Source of the DNA: Larix sibirica
Taxonomy: Eukaryota; Streptophyta; Pinopsida; Pinales; Pinaceae
DNA length: 12,730 nt
Direction of reading: 5' to 3'
Assembly: GCA_004151065.3 (NCBI GenBank)
Contig: NWUY0304626973.1
Span: 1 to 12,730, forward strand
The position numbers and the translations under genes are program-made. Under the pieces are notes generated by a model. That model did no database searches, was not told the origin of the DNA, and saw nothing but the letters and a program-made list of their open reading frames with translations. Shown here piece by piece: positions 1-7,394 of this stretch (position 1 is its first letter; each line of letters opens with the position of its first letter).

Positions 1-841
1 CGACCGACTCTTTGGTCCGTTAGGCCCCTCCCATAGTGATTCTATAGAATTCCTATGACCAAGGTAATTGATAATGAATGAAGGTGGGGAGGACGGATTC
101 ACCGAGGGCTAGGCACCATGGGTAGGCGTGGTTGGCCTTCCATAGTCGGGGTGAAAATCATTTACTTATCAATCAGCAGCATAAAAAAACGCTATGGTTC
201 CAAATTGGGAAAAGCCAAAATTCCTTTCCTACACGAGGGGAAGATTGATCTAATAGTGACAAAACTGAAAAGCAGACGTTCTATGCGGGAAAAAGAATTT
301 ATAAATATAGATCAATCTTTCCCTCCAGGAAGGAGTTCCCCAGGTGGTGGCTTTTCAGGTAGAGCCAAATAGTAGTCAGGTGGGCGCCTATTGAGGGAAA
401 AGTGATCGGAAATAGGTTCGTGGGCGGTGAAATAGATAGGAAATGCTTGAATGAATGTTAGGTTGACATAGAGTCGAACTGAACCTGGGAACATGCAATA
501 GATTAGGGGGAATGGGTCGGTGCAGTGAACTCCACACCCTACCCTTTGGAGATGGAGAAGAATCACTGGAACGGAATCTGGGGACATGCAATAGAATAGG
601 TGGGAATGGGTCGGAATAAATGCTCTAATTCTTCCCCCCAAAAAGAGTAGACTGATGATATAATGAATTGGACAGGTATACTACTAGAGGGAAAGTGCCG
701 CTATAACGGCACGTGTTAGGCTTTATGAATCACCCACCGAACGAGAGATATGAAGTTACCCATGTTCCCCACCAGATGAGATTTAGCCATGCTTGTTTAC
801 TTACGAGCATATCGATTTAGTTAAACGGATTGGCTGGATAC
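1..841. other. Non-coding mitochondrial-style sequence
   Basis: I recognise no gene here. The longest open stretch (118-372, + strand, 84 codons, rich in Lys/Arg/Ser) matches no family I know. The sequence AGTGATTCTATAGAATTCCTAT near 35-56 resembles the CTATAGTG motifs found at about 1601 and 4395. A two-copy repeat at 481-614 is listed separately. The stretch could belong to the upstream part of nad7 intron 2, but no GTGCG intron start and no nad7 exon 2 is visible. Confidence 0.4.
481..614. repeat. Two-copy imperfect direct repeat, about 40 nt
   Basis: Copy A is 481-520 and copy B is 574-614. Both run from a GAA(C/T)CTGGG start through ACATGCAATAGA to a shared GGGAATGGGTCGG end. They differ by a few substitutions and one or two single-base indels. 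The copies are separated by 53 nt of unrelated sequence. No protein-coding sense is evident in either strand. Confidence 0.7.
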
Positions 842-1036
842 GGTCAGTGCCTATAAGCTCTTCTCACTCAGTGCATGAAAAAAGCTCTACTCATGGGAAG
901 TTCTATTCATGAAGGCCTACTTATGGGAAGTTCTACTCATGGGATGCTATACTCTCTTGGTGGGATGCTCTGGTCAGTGCTAGCTCTACTCAGTGCACCT
1001 AGAAGCTCTGGTCACTGCTCTATACAGTCAGTGCAT
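842..1036. repeat. Degenerate short tandem repeat array
   Basis: About ten imperfect units of roughly 14-20 nt follow one another. They are built on two related cores, AGCTCTACTCAGTGC and AGTTCTACTCATGGGAAG. Examples are AGCTCTACTCATGGGAAG near 893, TTCTACTCATGGGATGC near 931 and GCTCTACTCAGTGC near 983. The unit GTGCTAGCTCTACTCA at 977-992 recurs as an exact 16-nt inverted copy at 11214-11229, so the family is dispersed as well as tandem. Confidence 0.65.
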
Positions 1037-1643
1037 TAAGCTATTATCTGTGCCAAGTAGTCGATCATAGTTGATAGCCAGTGGTTGCCAATAGACAGTC
1101 TCATTGCCATAGGGTGGGGCAGCCGAGAGCCGATAGCCACTAGTCATTGCTTGAAGATCATTGCCGAGAGCCCTCCAACTAGAATTATGCGGTAGGAAAT
1201 TGAATTGTAAGTCATTTACCGAGGTTTCGGGAGTTCAGTCTATAATGAATGACTAATGCAACAGCAACATATATAATACATGCATCTCCGAATACACCTG
1301 GAGTCATATCGGGTGAGATAGGATGCGTGGATTCTCGTTACCGTTTATTCGATAGCGTAATTACGTATATAACGAATGAATGCATAATTACTGCTATAAT
1401 TCATGAATGCACCATGACATATGCTCATACAGCTAAGTCTGCTAAACCGTAATGACATATATAATAGATCTCATTCATGACTGGAAGAAATGCATTTTTT
1501 TTATGAAAGAATCTGGCCATTTTCAGAATAAGAAAGAGAGCTCTTTGAGGGGAAGAAATATAGGAAGACCCCAGTGATTCAGAATTGGGGCAACTACGAT
1601 CTATAGTGCTCAATTCTGGAAGCACTTTCCCGGCCCGGAAATA
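1037..1643. other. Non-coding stretch with dispersed repeat pieces
   Basis: No gene is recognisable. Bases 1058-1170 contain TCGATCATAGTTGATAGCC, GGGTGGGGCAGCCGAGAGCC and GATAGCCAC, all of which recur in diverged form at about 9957-10520. Bases 1240-1480 are rich in ATGAATGC/ATATATAAT words. An 8-bp inverted repeat, CAGAATTG (1580-1587) and CAATTCTG (1611-1618), encloses CAACTACGATCTATAGTG, a motif repeated near 4412-4433. Confidence 0.5.
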
Positions 1644-1644
1644 C

Positions 1645-1664
1645 GGTCAAGTAATCACTTGACC
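1645..1664. other. Perfect 8-bp hairpin
   Basis: GGTCAAGT and ACTTGACC pair perfectly around a 4-nt AATC loop. It lies about 280 nt before the intron domain V, so it may be a stem in the 3' half of nad7 intron 2 (domain III/IV area). The pairing is seen directly. The assignment to an intron domain is inferred from position only. Confidence 0.4.
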
Positions 1665-1946
1665 CCTAATCACCCTCATCTTGCGTTAGAAAGAGGATCC
1701 TTCTTAGCGTTTCCTGCCGGCCCGGCCCCTCCCCTACCTATCTGGCTGGAAGAATTTATCCCATTCCATTACTCATTTAAGGGTGGACACGCACCCCCGA
1801 CCCACTTTCTTTTGCTCCTCCTTCGGCTCCACGAACGCGTCACTCACCTAGAAGCTCATGGATTAAAACACTCTCAACCCCATCCAATAGATAGAATGTA
1901 TGTAATAGCATGGCCGGGGGATCCGGAACCGGTAACTCAAGTGGGA

Positions 1947-1980
1947 GAGCCGTGTCATGGGTGACCTTATTGCACGGTTC
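1947..1980 (+). ncRNA. Group II intron domain V (nad7 intron 2)
   Basis: The hairpin is 34 nt, the canonical size. The 5' arm begins GAGCCGTG with the catalytic AGC triad at 1948-1950. The loop is a GNRA-type GTGA (1961-1964), and the 3' arm ends GCACGGTTC. The lower stem GAGCCGU/ACGGUUC pairs completely. The upper stem is weak, with a C1956/A1969 mismatch that C-to-U editing could turn into U-A, and two U/U oppositions. Confidence 0.75.
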
Positions 1981-2070
1981 AGAGAGCACTTGTGTATGTG
2001 ATGCATGCAAGTGAACGTGTACGAAAAAGCTGTCGCGAAGTTCCGTTGTCCGTTCTGTCGTCGACCCTCT

Positions 2071-2537
2071 TTATGTTTCTATGATGGCCCAGGAACATGC
2101 TTATTCTTCAGCTGTAGAGAAACTTCTGAATTGCGAGGTACCATTACGGGCTCAATATATACGAGTGTTATTTCGTGAAATAACTCGAATTTCAAATCAT
2201 TCACTTGCTTTAACTACTCATGCTACGGATGTGGGAGCATTAACTCCGTCCCTGTGGGCTTCTGAGGAGCGGGAGAGATCGTTGGAATTCCATGAAAGAG
2301 TCCCGGGAGCCAGGATGCATGCCAGTTTCATACGACCAGGTGGAGTGGCACAAGATCTGCCTCTTGGCTTATGTCGAGATATTTTTGACTTTACACGACA
2401 ATTTGCTTCTCGTATTGACGAATCAGAAGAGATGTCAACCGGCAACCGTATCTGGAAACAACGATTAGTTGATATTGGTACTGTCACTGCACAGCAGGCA
2501 AAGGATTGGGGATTCAGTGGTGTAATGCCAAGAGGTT
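2071..2537 (+). CDS. nad7: nad7 exon 3 (NADH dehydrogenase subunit 7)
   Basis: This exon encodes about 155 internal residues of NAD7, the 49-kDa-type subunit of the mitochondrial complex I peripheral arm near the quinone and N2 cluster site. The translation in frame from 2072 opens [20 protein letters not shown] and contains [16 protein letters not shown] and [18 protein letters not shown], all diagnostic of NAD7. The 5' edge was set at the single T that completes the Asp codon before YVSMM, and the length is 467 nt, equal to the angiosperm exon 3. The 3' edge is less sure, since the intron would begin GCGCG instead of GTGCG. At least 11 codons differ from the conserved residue by one C-to-T change (C2174, 2193, 2202, 2226, 2250, 2262, 2280, 2291, 2424, 2436, 2529), implying dense RNA editing. 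The open frame reads on past the splice site to 2560, but those residues are intronic. Confidence 0.95.
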
Positions 2538-3235
2538 GCGCGACACGAAGACATTGGTAGCAATATGGGGGAGGTTCCCATCAGGCAACGACGGTTCTGC
2601 CTGACCCTACTCAAGCATGCCCCTACTGTTGCAAATACTTGGTGTGAAGCCTTGGGGACGACGTACCCCAATAACTGGGGGGCTAGGGTGAGCTGAGGGG
2701 GGACAGCGTAAGTAAGCGAATGTGTATAAGCCCAGTAAAACATTACTGTTCCAGGCGGCCACCTTTGGTGTTTGGCCGTGCGTGGACGGATTCGCCTCTG
2801 GCCTCTGGGCACGTCGGAACCGCATGAGTCCACCAGGGTAGAGCACGGTCCGCCAAAATCGGCATAGGTCAGGTGCTATTAATGGAACACGGTAAACCCA
2901 TATTTCTCCATATGGAGGTGCTGCAGGCACATAGATATGTGGGTAGAGGAAGCCTCAAAAAGCGAAGGCCGAGCTGTTATGGCTCGGATAGGGTTACGTG
3001 ACCCGCACCGAAAGGTGGCTTACTTGGTGTAGTTTGTCATAGTTGCGGTCCCCGCTTTTCAATTCGGTGGCGCATAAATAAACGGGAATGCCTGCGCCTG
3101 CTGGGCAGGCATCTGAGAATGATTCGAGCCGCACGAAGGGAAACTTTCACGTACAGTTCTCAGGGGGGGAGGAGCCCGACGGGGTCCCCCACTTACTTGG
3201 ATCTTGGCCTAAGTGGTGAGCCTACCCATCCCAAC
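2538..3235 (+). ncRNA. nad7: nad7 intron 3, cis-spliced group II intron
   Basis: This 698-nt group II intron lies between two recognisable nad7 exons. Its 5' end reads GCGCGACACG, so editing of C2539 would give the canonical GUGCG. Its 3' end is ...CCCATCCCAAC, which fits the AY rule. Domain V is at 3126-3159. A domain VI stem follows, with A3228 eight nucleotides from the 3' splice site as the likely branch point. No maturase or other open frame of interest is inside; reading frames seen here on either strand are chance. Confidence 0.85.
3126..3159 (+). ncRNA. Domain V of nad7 intron 3, with three C/A mismatches
   Basis: This is a 34-nt hairpin with the GAGC catalytic start, a GAAA tetraloop (3140-3143) and a 3' arm ending GTACAGTTC with the two-base CG bulge (3150-3151). 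In the standard domain V pairing, every non-pair is a C opposite an A: C3130/A3155, C3132/A3153 and C3134/A3149. C-to-U editing at all three C positions would give a fully paired helix. The catalytic AGC triad (3127-3129) is intact. Confidence 0.85.
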
Positions 3236-3479
3236 CGGGAGTATGCTGGGATTCGCGAAAAGCAGCACCTCACGATGCCCATGACCAATCGGATTCTGAC
3301 GTACCAGTGGGTACCAGAGGAGATTGCTATGATCGCTACTGTATCCGTATCGAAGAGATGCGACAAAGTCTTCGAATCATTGTGCAATGTCCTAATCGAA
3401 TGCCAAGTGGCATGATTAAAGCCGATGATCGTAAGCTATGTCCCCCATCACGATGTCAAATGAAACTACCCATGGAATC
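3236..3479 (+). CDS. nad7: nad7 exon 4 (NADH dehydrogenase subunit 7)
   Basis: This exon encodes about 81 residues of NAD7, including [38 protein letters not shown] and the terminal MKLPMES, where exon 4 of seed-plant nad7 ends. The length is 244 nt, the same as in angiosperms. The 5' edge follows an intron ending AAC, and the 3' edge precedes GTGCGCC, the canonical group II start. Eight codons look like C-to-U editing targets (C3254, 3271, 3278, 3280, 3290, 3296, 3392, 3469), restoring Leu, Tyr, Val, Tyr, Leu, Phe, Leu and Ser. Upstream of 3307 the unedited reading still has no stop in frame back to 3235. Exon 5, which should carry the last ~87 residues, is not in the window. Confidence 0.93.
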
Positions 3480-4350
3480 GTGCGCCGTGTGAAACGTAGA
3501 TGCATGCCGTTCTTAACCGAGACTCAGGTTAAGCCCCGTCTCGGAACCGATAGAGGTTAGGAGTAAAGCATCCCGAGGTGGCGTATTTCGGATACGTGGA
3601 AGAGCATTGGGAAACCCAATTTATCCATTCGATAGGGGAGCAGTTTTGATCCGGATGAGGTTATACCTTTCCCTACCTCTAGCTAGTAAGGCTATAGGGG
3701 AAGGCATAGCGCTTCGCCCGTTCACTTATTTAATAGGGGGTGAAGGATTTTTCGCCCTATTGGTTATACCGGTTATAAGTTTATACCCCTCGCTACTTAC
3801 TATAGAAGATAGGGGGAGGTAAAACCTAGCGTGGCCGGTCGATCCCTTATTCATCGATCTTAGAAGGGAAGATTGGGGAGCTAGCTAGACAGACAGTAAG
3901 TGGCTTGATGAGGATAACTGAGCTGACACGCCGGGGTTGGCTGCTGGCACAACAGGGTGGTGCCTTACCGCAGGCGGACGCCGCCGCGGTAGCGTTCGTG
4001 GTGGTGCATCAGGATTCCAATGTACTGCGTCCAGGCAGGATCAGAACGAGCTTGCCGGCGGACTACTGCCGTCCCATTATTTAGTGAGCTGGAGCGCAGC
4101 CATCTCATCCACTGAACGGAGAGTCGAAACACTAAAGGATATCCCAGAATTTGTGTGTGTAGGCAACTACAATATCTAGTGCACACATTTTTCTGCAAAA
4201 GGACCGGAAAAGAAACGCGGCGGCATAGTAACCACGGGACCGGATAAATACGATGTACGGGATCCTCATAGTAGGCTGGACCTAAATCCAGCCGATAGAG
4301 GACAGCCTTTAGAATAAAGAAGCAACAGGTTGGGTGGGAAAGAGAACGCG
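3480..4350 (+). ncRNA. nad7: 5' part of nad7 intron 4 (group II)
   Basis: The intron starts GTGCGCCGTGTGAAACG, a canonical group II 5' end directly after exon 4. Structured domain I-like stems follow, such as CCGAGAC...GTCTCGG around 3518-3545. GATTCCA at 4013-4019 is a perfect 7-nt complement of the last seven exon bases TGGAATC (3473-3479), so it could be exon binding site 1. The right limit is arbitrary. I see no domain V, domain VI or exon 5 further on, so the intron is broken, very long or trans-spliced. Open frames inside (for example 3607-3822 and 3937-4179) have no recognisable product. Confidence 0.6.
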
Positions 4351-5103
4351 TAGCGTTTCGGGAATCACCAGAGAATTTGTGGAGGAAAGATGATTCTATA
4401 GTGAATTACGGCAACTACGATCGATCTATAGTGACAGAATTACGGCACTGGGGTGGTAAATTTATTCTATGGAAACCTGTTATTAAGGGGATTTAAGGGG
4501 TTGTGCCGCTACGCTTGTTTTTTAATATTTGATTGCGCATGGGCATGTCTTTAGGGGACTAAACCTGCCCTGTTTCGCAGAATGAGGAACTCACAATAGA
4601 ATACTAAATATCTTAACACGGAGTGATTGCACCGTCCAGCCAACCATGACCCTAGATTCATTCGTGGTGGTGGAAAAATTAACTAAGCTATTGTTTACTC
4701 TTTCCACAGTGGCTGTCTCCGCTCCTATCCCTGGTGGTGCTTTTCAATCTCAGGTGCGCTGACCATTAGTTCCTCTTCTTATCTATGGTTGGCGATGTCA
4801 GTCAGATCAGATCATCGTATGGCTGCATGTCCGATGCGCTCGCTTTCACTTTCTCTGGGTGGGATGATTGAAAGGAGCAAGCTGTTTCCCATTTCAAACA
4901 ATGGCCTCTCTACTCTCTTTTTGATCCACCTCCCTCTCTACTTTTTTTATCTCCCTCCGAACAGAACAGCAGTATTTGAAGGGCCGGGATTACGCCTCCG
5001 TTCTATACTACCTCAAAGGGAGTAAGAGGCAAGGGCAGAGCCAGGTGACTCAGTTGGGCCAATTGTTGATCCACTTGCATGCCTCCTTTTTCTTAAATCA
5101 GCC
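4351..5103. other. Anonymous sequence downstream of nad7
   Basis: I recognise no gene. Bases 4395-4424 and 4425-4451 form an imperfect tandem pair, each starting TCTATAGTG and containing GAATTACGGCA. The middle part, CAACTACGATC...CTATAGTG, also occurs near 1591-1608. The rest is of mixed composition with a pyrimidine-rich run near 4905-4955. It may still be intron 4 sequence, but no intron domain can be assigned. Confidence 0.4.
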
Positions 5104-5820
5104 TTGTTTCCTACTGTAGATGCAAAAGCAAGGGCACCGGGCAGGGGTTGCTGGAGGGGAGAAGGAAGCATCTTAACCCATTTAAACACCCGTTTAATAA
5201 GCTGTTTACCCCAAAGCATATCTTTCATTCAAACAGATCTGGTTCCAGGGCCATATCCTGTAGCGGGACCTATTGTAGTTTCACCCGCGGCATCTCTTCG
5301 CTCGGTTTCCGATCCAAGTACAGATTGAGTAGTTGCCCGAGCAGATTAAGTTCCAATCGATCCAGTTTCTTCAGCATCCCCACCAGTTCCAGGTATGGTT
5401 GGGTATTGAGATCGAGATCCTTTTTATGATTCAAGCGGGTAGATTAATCAGTTTACTGCAGTTTACCGAATGAAAGCAAAGGGAGTTTAAGCACCTGTAA
5501 AATAAATAACCAATTGGAGAACCGGCCACCCAGGGATATGTATCTCGATCTGGTAAAATGCAATTGGCGAATGGGATACTTTGATAGAATGGGTTCCGTA
5601 TATGGATTTGAAACCGAAACACCATATTATGGGTTTAATACATAAATGGGTGCTAAACCAGGTAATGGTTAGGATGCTCCTTACTCCGCTGCTTCTGGAA
5701 CTGTACCTGGAACAAGGTAGAGGGAGAAAAAGCAAGTAGGTGGAAAGGCCTCCATCCCCAGTAGATTCAAGGCCATATTTTGAACCATTCACCACCTTTG
5801 GGACAATATTCATTGCACCA
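5104..5820 (+). pseudogene. Unidentified broken coding-like region
   Basis: The + strand frame starting at 5104 is open for 74 codons and includes TDLVPGPYPVAGPIVVSP. It then continues with coding-like residues but repeated stops, for example PPVPGMVGY, a stop, then DRDPFYDSSG, a stop, then INQFTAVYRMKAKGV, and further on WVPYMDLKPKHHIMGLIHKW. Around 5590-5770 another frame also looks meaningful (GFETETPYYGFNT; DAPYSAASGTVPG), as if a frameshift had occurred. I do not recognise the family. It borders the retrotransposon block and could be nuclear DNA transferred with it. A chance reading cannot be excluded. Confidence 0.25.
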
Positions 5821-5924
5821 ATTGGTTAAATGAAAGGGAGTCATAAGGTAACAAAAGAGAATTTATTAGTTAATATACACAAAGATTTAGAAGTAGGCAG
5901 TGTGCAGGAGATTGAACCACCAAA

Positions 5925-6455
5925 TGTTTATTATCGAGAGATCAGGATACTAAAACTCCAAGGATAACTTGAGAGAATAAGATCCAATCATATTCTACTG
6001 TAATGTAATTAACCAACAAAAATAGTAGAGCATAAATAGTGTTCAGATCAATTTATTGTGGAAACTAAAATACAAGATAAAATCATATTAAACCCACAAA
6101 AGATATCCCTTATATTAAAGATATCCAAAAGAAAGGGCAATTTGAATAGGCCTCTTCAAGGGGACAACCTCCTATGAGCAAAGCTCCAAATACAATAAAA
6201 ACACTTCACAATAAATTCCATCGCTTTTTCACTCCATAAATTTCTTATTAATAGCAAAAAACCTAGCTACTTGTGGTCCCATCATGAATGGGTACCAACC
6301 ACCTAGTGGTCCTTATCTAATAAAGAGAACCCTTTTCACATTAAGTAACTACCTATTAACTATCTAATGGGCCTTATTCAAAGAAGATGGCCTCATACAA
6401 TAATTGACTAACTATTTAGTACCCAAAGTAGGTAGTTTAGGGTAGGACCCTAACA
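5925..6455 (-). mobile_element. Putative LTR of a Ty3/gypsy-type retrotransposon
   Basis: Read on the - strand, this AT-rich 531-nt stretch begins TGTTAGGGTCC and ends AATAAACA, so its termini are the TG...CA type with a short TGTT/AACA inverted repeat. It follows directly after a purine-rich AAGGGTGAGGGCA tract and the decayed end of an integrase-like frame, which is where a 3' LTR belongs. No second copy exists in the window, so the ends could not be confirmed by comparison. No clear primer-binding site follows the AACA end. Confidence 0.5.
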
Positions 6456-6468
6456 TGCCCTCACCCTT
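6456..6468 (-). other. Polypurine tract of the retrotransposon
   Basis: The - strand reads AAGGGTGAGGGCA immediately before the TGTTAGGG LTR start. A purine-rich tract at this place primes plus-strand DNA synthesis in LTR retrotransposons. The role is inferred from position and composition. Confidence 0.45.
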
Positions 6469-6610
6469 CGAAAAAAGCATTATCCTCAAGGCTGGAGTTG
6501 TGGAAATTGTTGTAAAACCACTGTTAGTTCCCAAGTGGTGTCTTCCGGCTACATATCTTTCCACTTGACCAAAACTTATTGAATGGTGCGCTAGAATAGT
6601 CTACGCTCTC
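6469..6610 (-). pseudogene. Integrase C-terminal / chromodomain-like tail, Ty3/gypsy
   Basis: On the - strand the frame reads QVLVKWKDM-type residues (with stops), then PEDTTWELTVVLQQFPQLQP. This is the typical end of plant Ty3/gypsy polyproteins, a chromodomain-like LVKW...PE.TTWE...FP motif close to the 3' LTR. Several in-frame stops (TAG, TAA, TAG, TGA, TAA) make it non-functional. It is in the same frame as the protease-region piece just upstream, apart from the short insertion at 6700-6734. The reverse transcriptase, RNase H and integrase core that should lie between the two are gone. Confidence 0.7.
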
Positions 6611-6689
6611 TAGTGGCCAAGGCCCAATACAAATTTTGACTAAGGCCAAATGGACCCTTCTTTATCCAGTAATCTAACTTATTAATAGT

Positions 6690-7115
6690 TACCACATTTC
6701 CTTGCCCTCCCTTTGGTCAAGCAAGCCCTTCCTTTATGAGGAAAAAAAATTACACAGGACACATAAGAGACTACTGCCGTCATCACATACGTCCAACTCC
6801 ATCTTAAAATAATATTGTCATCTACTGGAGCATATACAACTTCTACTTCGATCGAGACTGTGTTACCTCCCAATTTGCCTGGAAAGGTGGGGATGATTTC
6901 TAAATATCTGGAGATCCTAAAGCTCTCCAACAAGTAAACGACATGACATAGGTGGAAGCTCCCTGATCGAAAACACATAAAAAGATGTTTGTCCCTCAAA
7001 AAAAGACTTGGATCTTAAATGCAATGAGGTGGGGAAGTCGAGGCCTAGCTTGGTCAATCTAAAATTTTGAAAACTATAATCTGAGGCGCGAAGCCCACCA
7101 ATAGCCTTCCACAAT
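6690..7115 (-). pseudogene. Ty3/gypsy protease-region fragment
   Basis: On the - strand, frame 6999 downward reads TFPGKLGGNTVSIEVEVVYA then PVDDNIILRWSWTYVMTAVV and FFPHKG. This matches the retropepsin-to-reverse-transcriptase linker of plant Ty3/gypsy polyproteins, which usually has a VDAPLDYNLLLGRSW-like block followed by FPH.G..VTI..L. The expected continuation, NVVTINKLDYW, is present just past the inserted 35-nt repeat, in a shifted frame. An overlapping frame (7114-6917) carries residues that probably belong to the upstream protease part. No intact catalytic D-T/S-G triad was found. The stretch is decayed and non-functional. Confidence 0.7.
6700..6734. mobile_element. 35-nt AAGG-bounded element, copy 1 (Bpu-like)
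   Basis: Read on the - strand it begins AAGGAAGGGCTTGC and ends GGGAGGGCAAGG, so the tetranucleotide AAGG stands at both ends. It is identical to the copy at 7777-7811. It interrupts the retrotransposon protease-region frame between HKG and NVVTINKL. Deleting 31 nt (one AAGG plus the 27-nt interior) gives CATAAAGGAAATGTGG, an uninterrupted frame. That is what an insertion with a 4-nt AAGG duplication would leave. Size and AAGG ends recall the roughly 36-nt Bpu elements of the Cycas mitochondrial genome. I recall that family only in outline, so identity with it is not established. Confidence 0.7.
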
Positions 7116-7394
7116 GCCTTCTTCTATAGTGGGATGCTTTGTATAAATTCCGGGGCTAACATGACAGAAGGGGCTTGAGCAAGGTCTTCAAGTATGTTGT
7201 AGTTTTGAGCTGCTCGGGCATTGGGGTTTTGTGTTTACCTATGAAGAGAGCCCTTTAGAGGTTTGGGCATTGCATATCCTAGATGGCCTCTCTATGTGTA
7301 GAGAACCACTAGGATATGATGAAGAAGGATCATTCTCAGAAGATTTGGCTATGGAATTATCTTAATTTAAAGCTCAAGTTTGAAGGTTGACCTC

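Larger units (their letters stand above)
1645..2070 (+). ncRNA. nad7: 3' part of nad7 intron 2 (group II), domains V-VI
   Basis: This is the 3' portion of a group II intron that ends at the start of nad7 exon 3. Domain V is the only firmly recognisable element (1947-1980, listed separately). The 90 nt after it should hold domain VI and the branch-point adenosine, although a clean domain VI helix is not obvious and the 3' end reads ...CCCTCT rather than the usual ...AY. The left limit is arbitrary. I found neither nad7 exon 2 (69 nt in angiosperms) nor a GTGCG-type 5' intron end anywhere in 1-2070, so the intron either extends beyond the window or is split and trans-spliced. Confidence 0.6.

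Noticed and set aside
118-372. 84-codon + strand open frame, Lys/Arg-rich
   Set aside because: It matches no ribosomal protein, maturase or other mitochondrial family I know, and a chance open frame of this length is expected here.
1659-1964. 101-codon + strand open frame before nad7 exon 3
   Set aside because: It runs into the domain V hairpin of intron 2, and its residues show no family pattern.
2538-2560. Continuation of the nad7 exon 3 frame (CATRRHW)
   Set aside because: Conserved NAD7 residues stop at GVMPRG and resume at PGVCW in exon 4, so these codons are intronic.
2465-2930. Overlapping - strand open frames across intron 3
   Set aside because: They lie opposite structured intron RNA and have no recognisable product.
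3607-4198. Open frames on both strands within intron 4
   Set aside because: There are no maturase motifs or other family patterns. They are probably chance readings of intron sequence.
5896-5924. Sequence beyond the LTR end as a tRNA primer-binding site
   Set aside because: TTTGGTGGTTCAATC on the - strand does not match the usual initiator-Met type (TGGTATCAGAGC) or another primer tRNA I can name.
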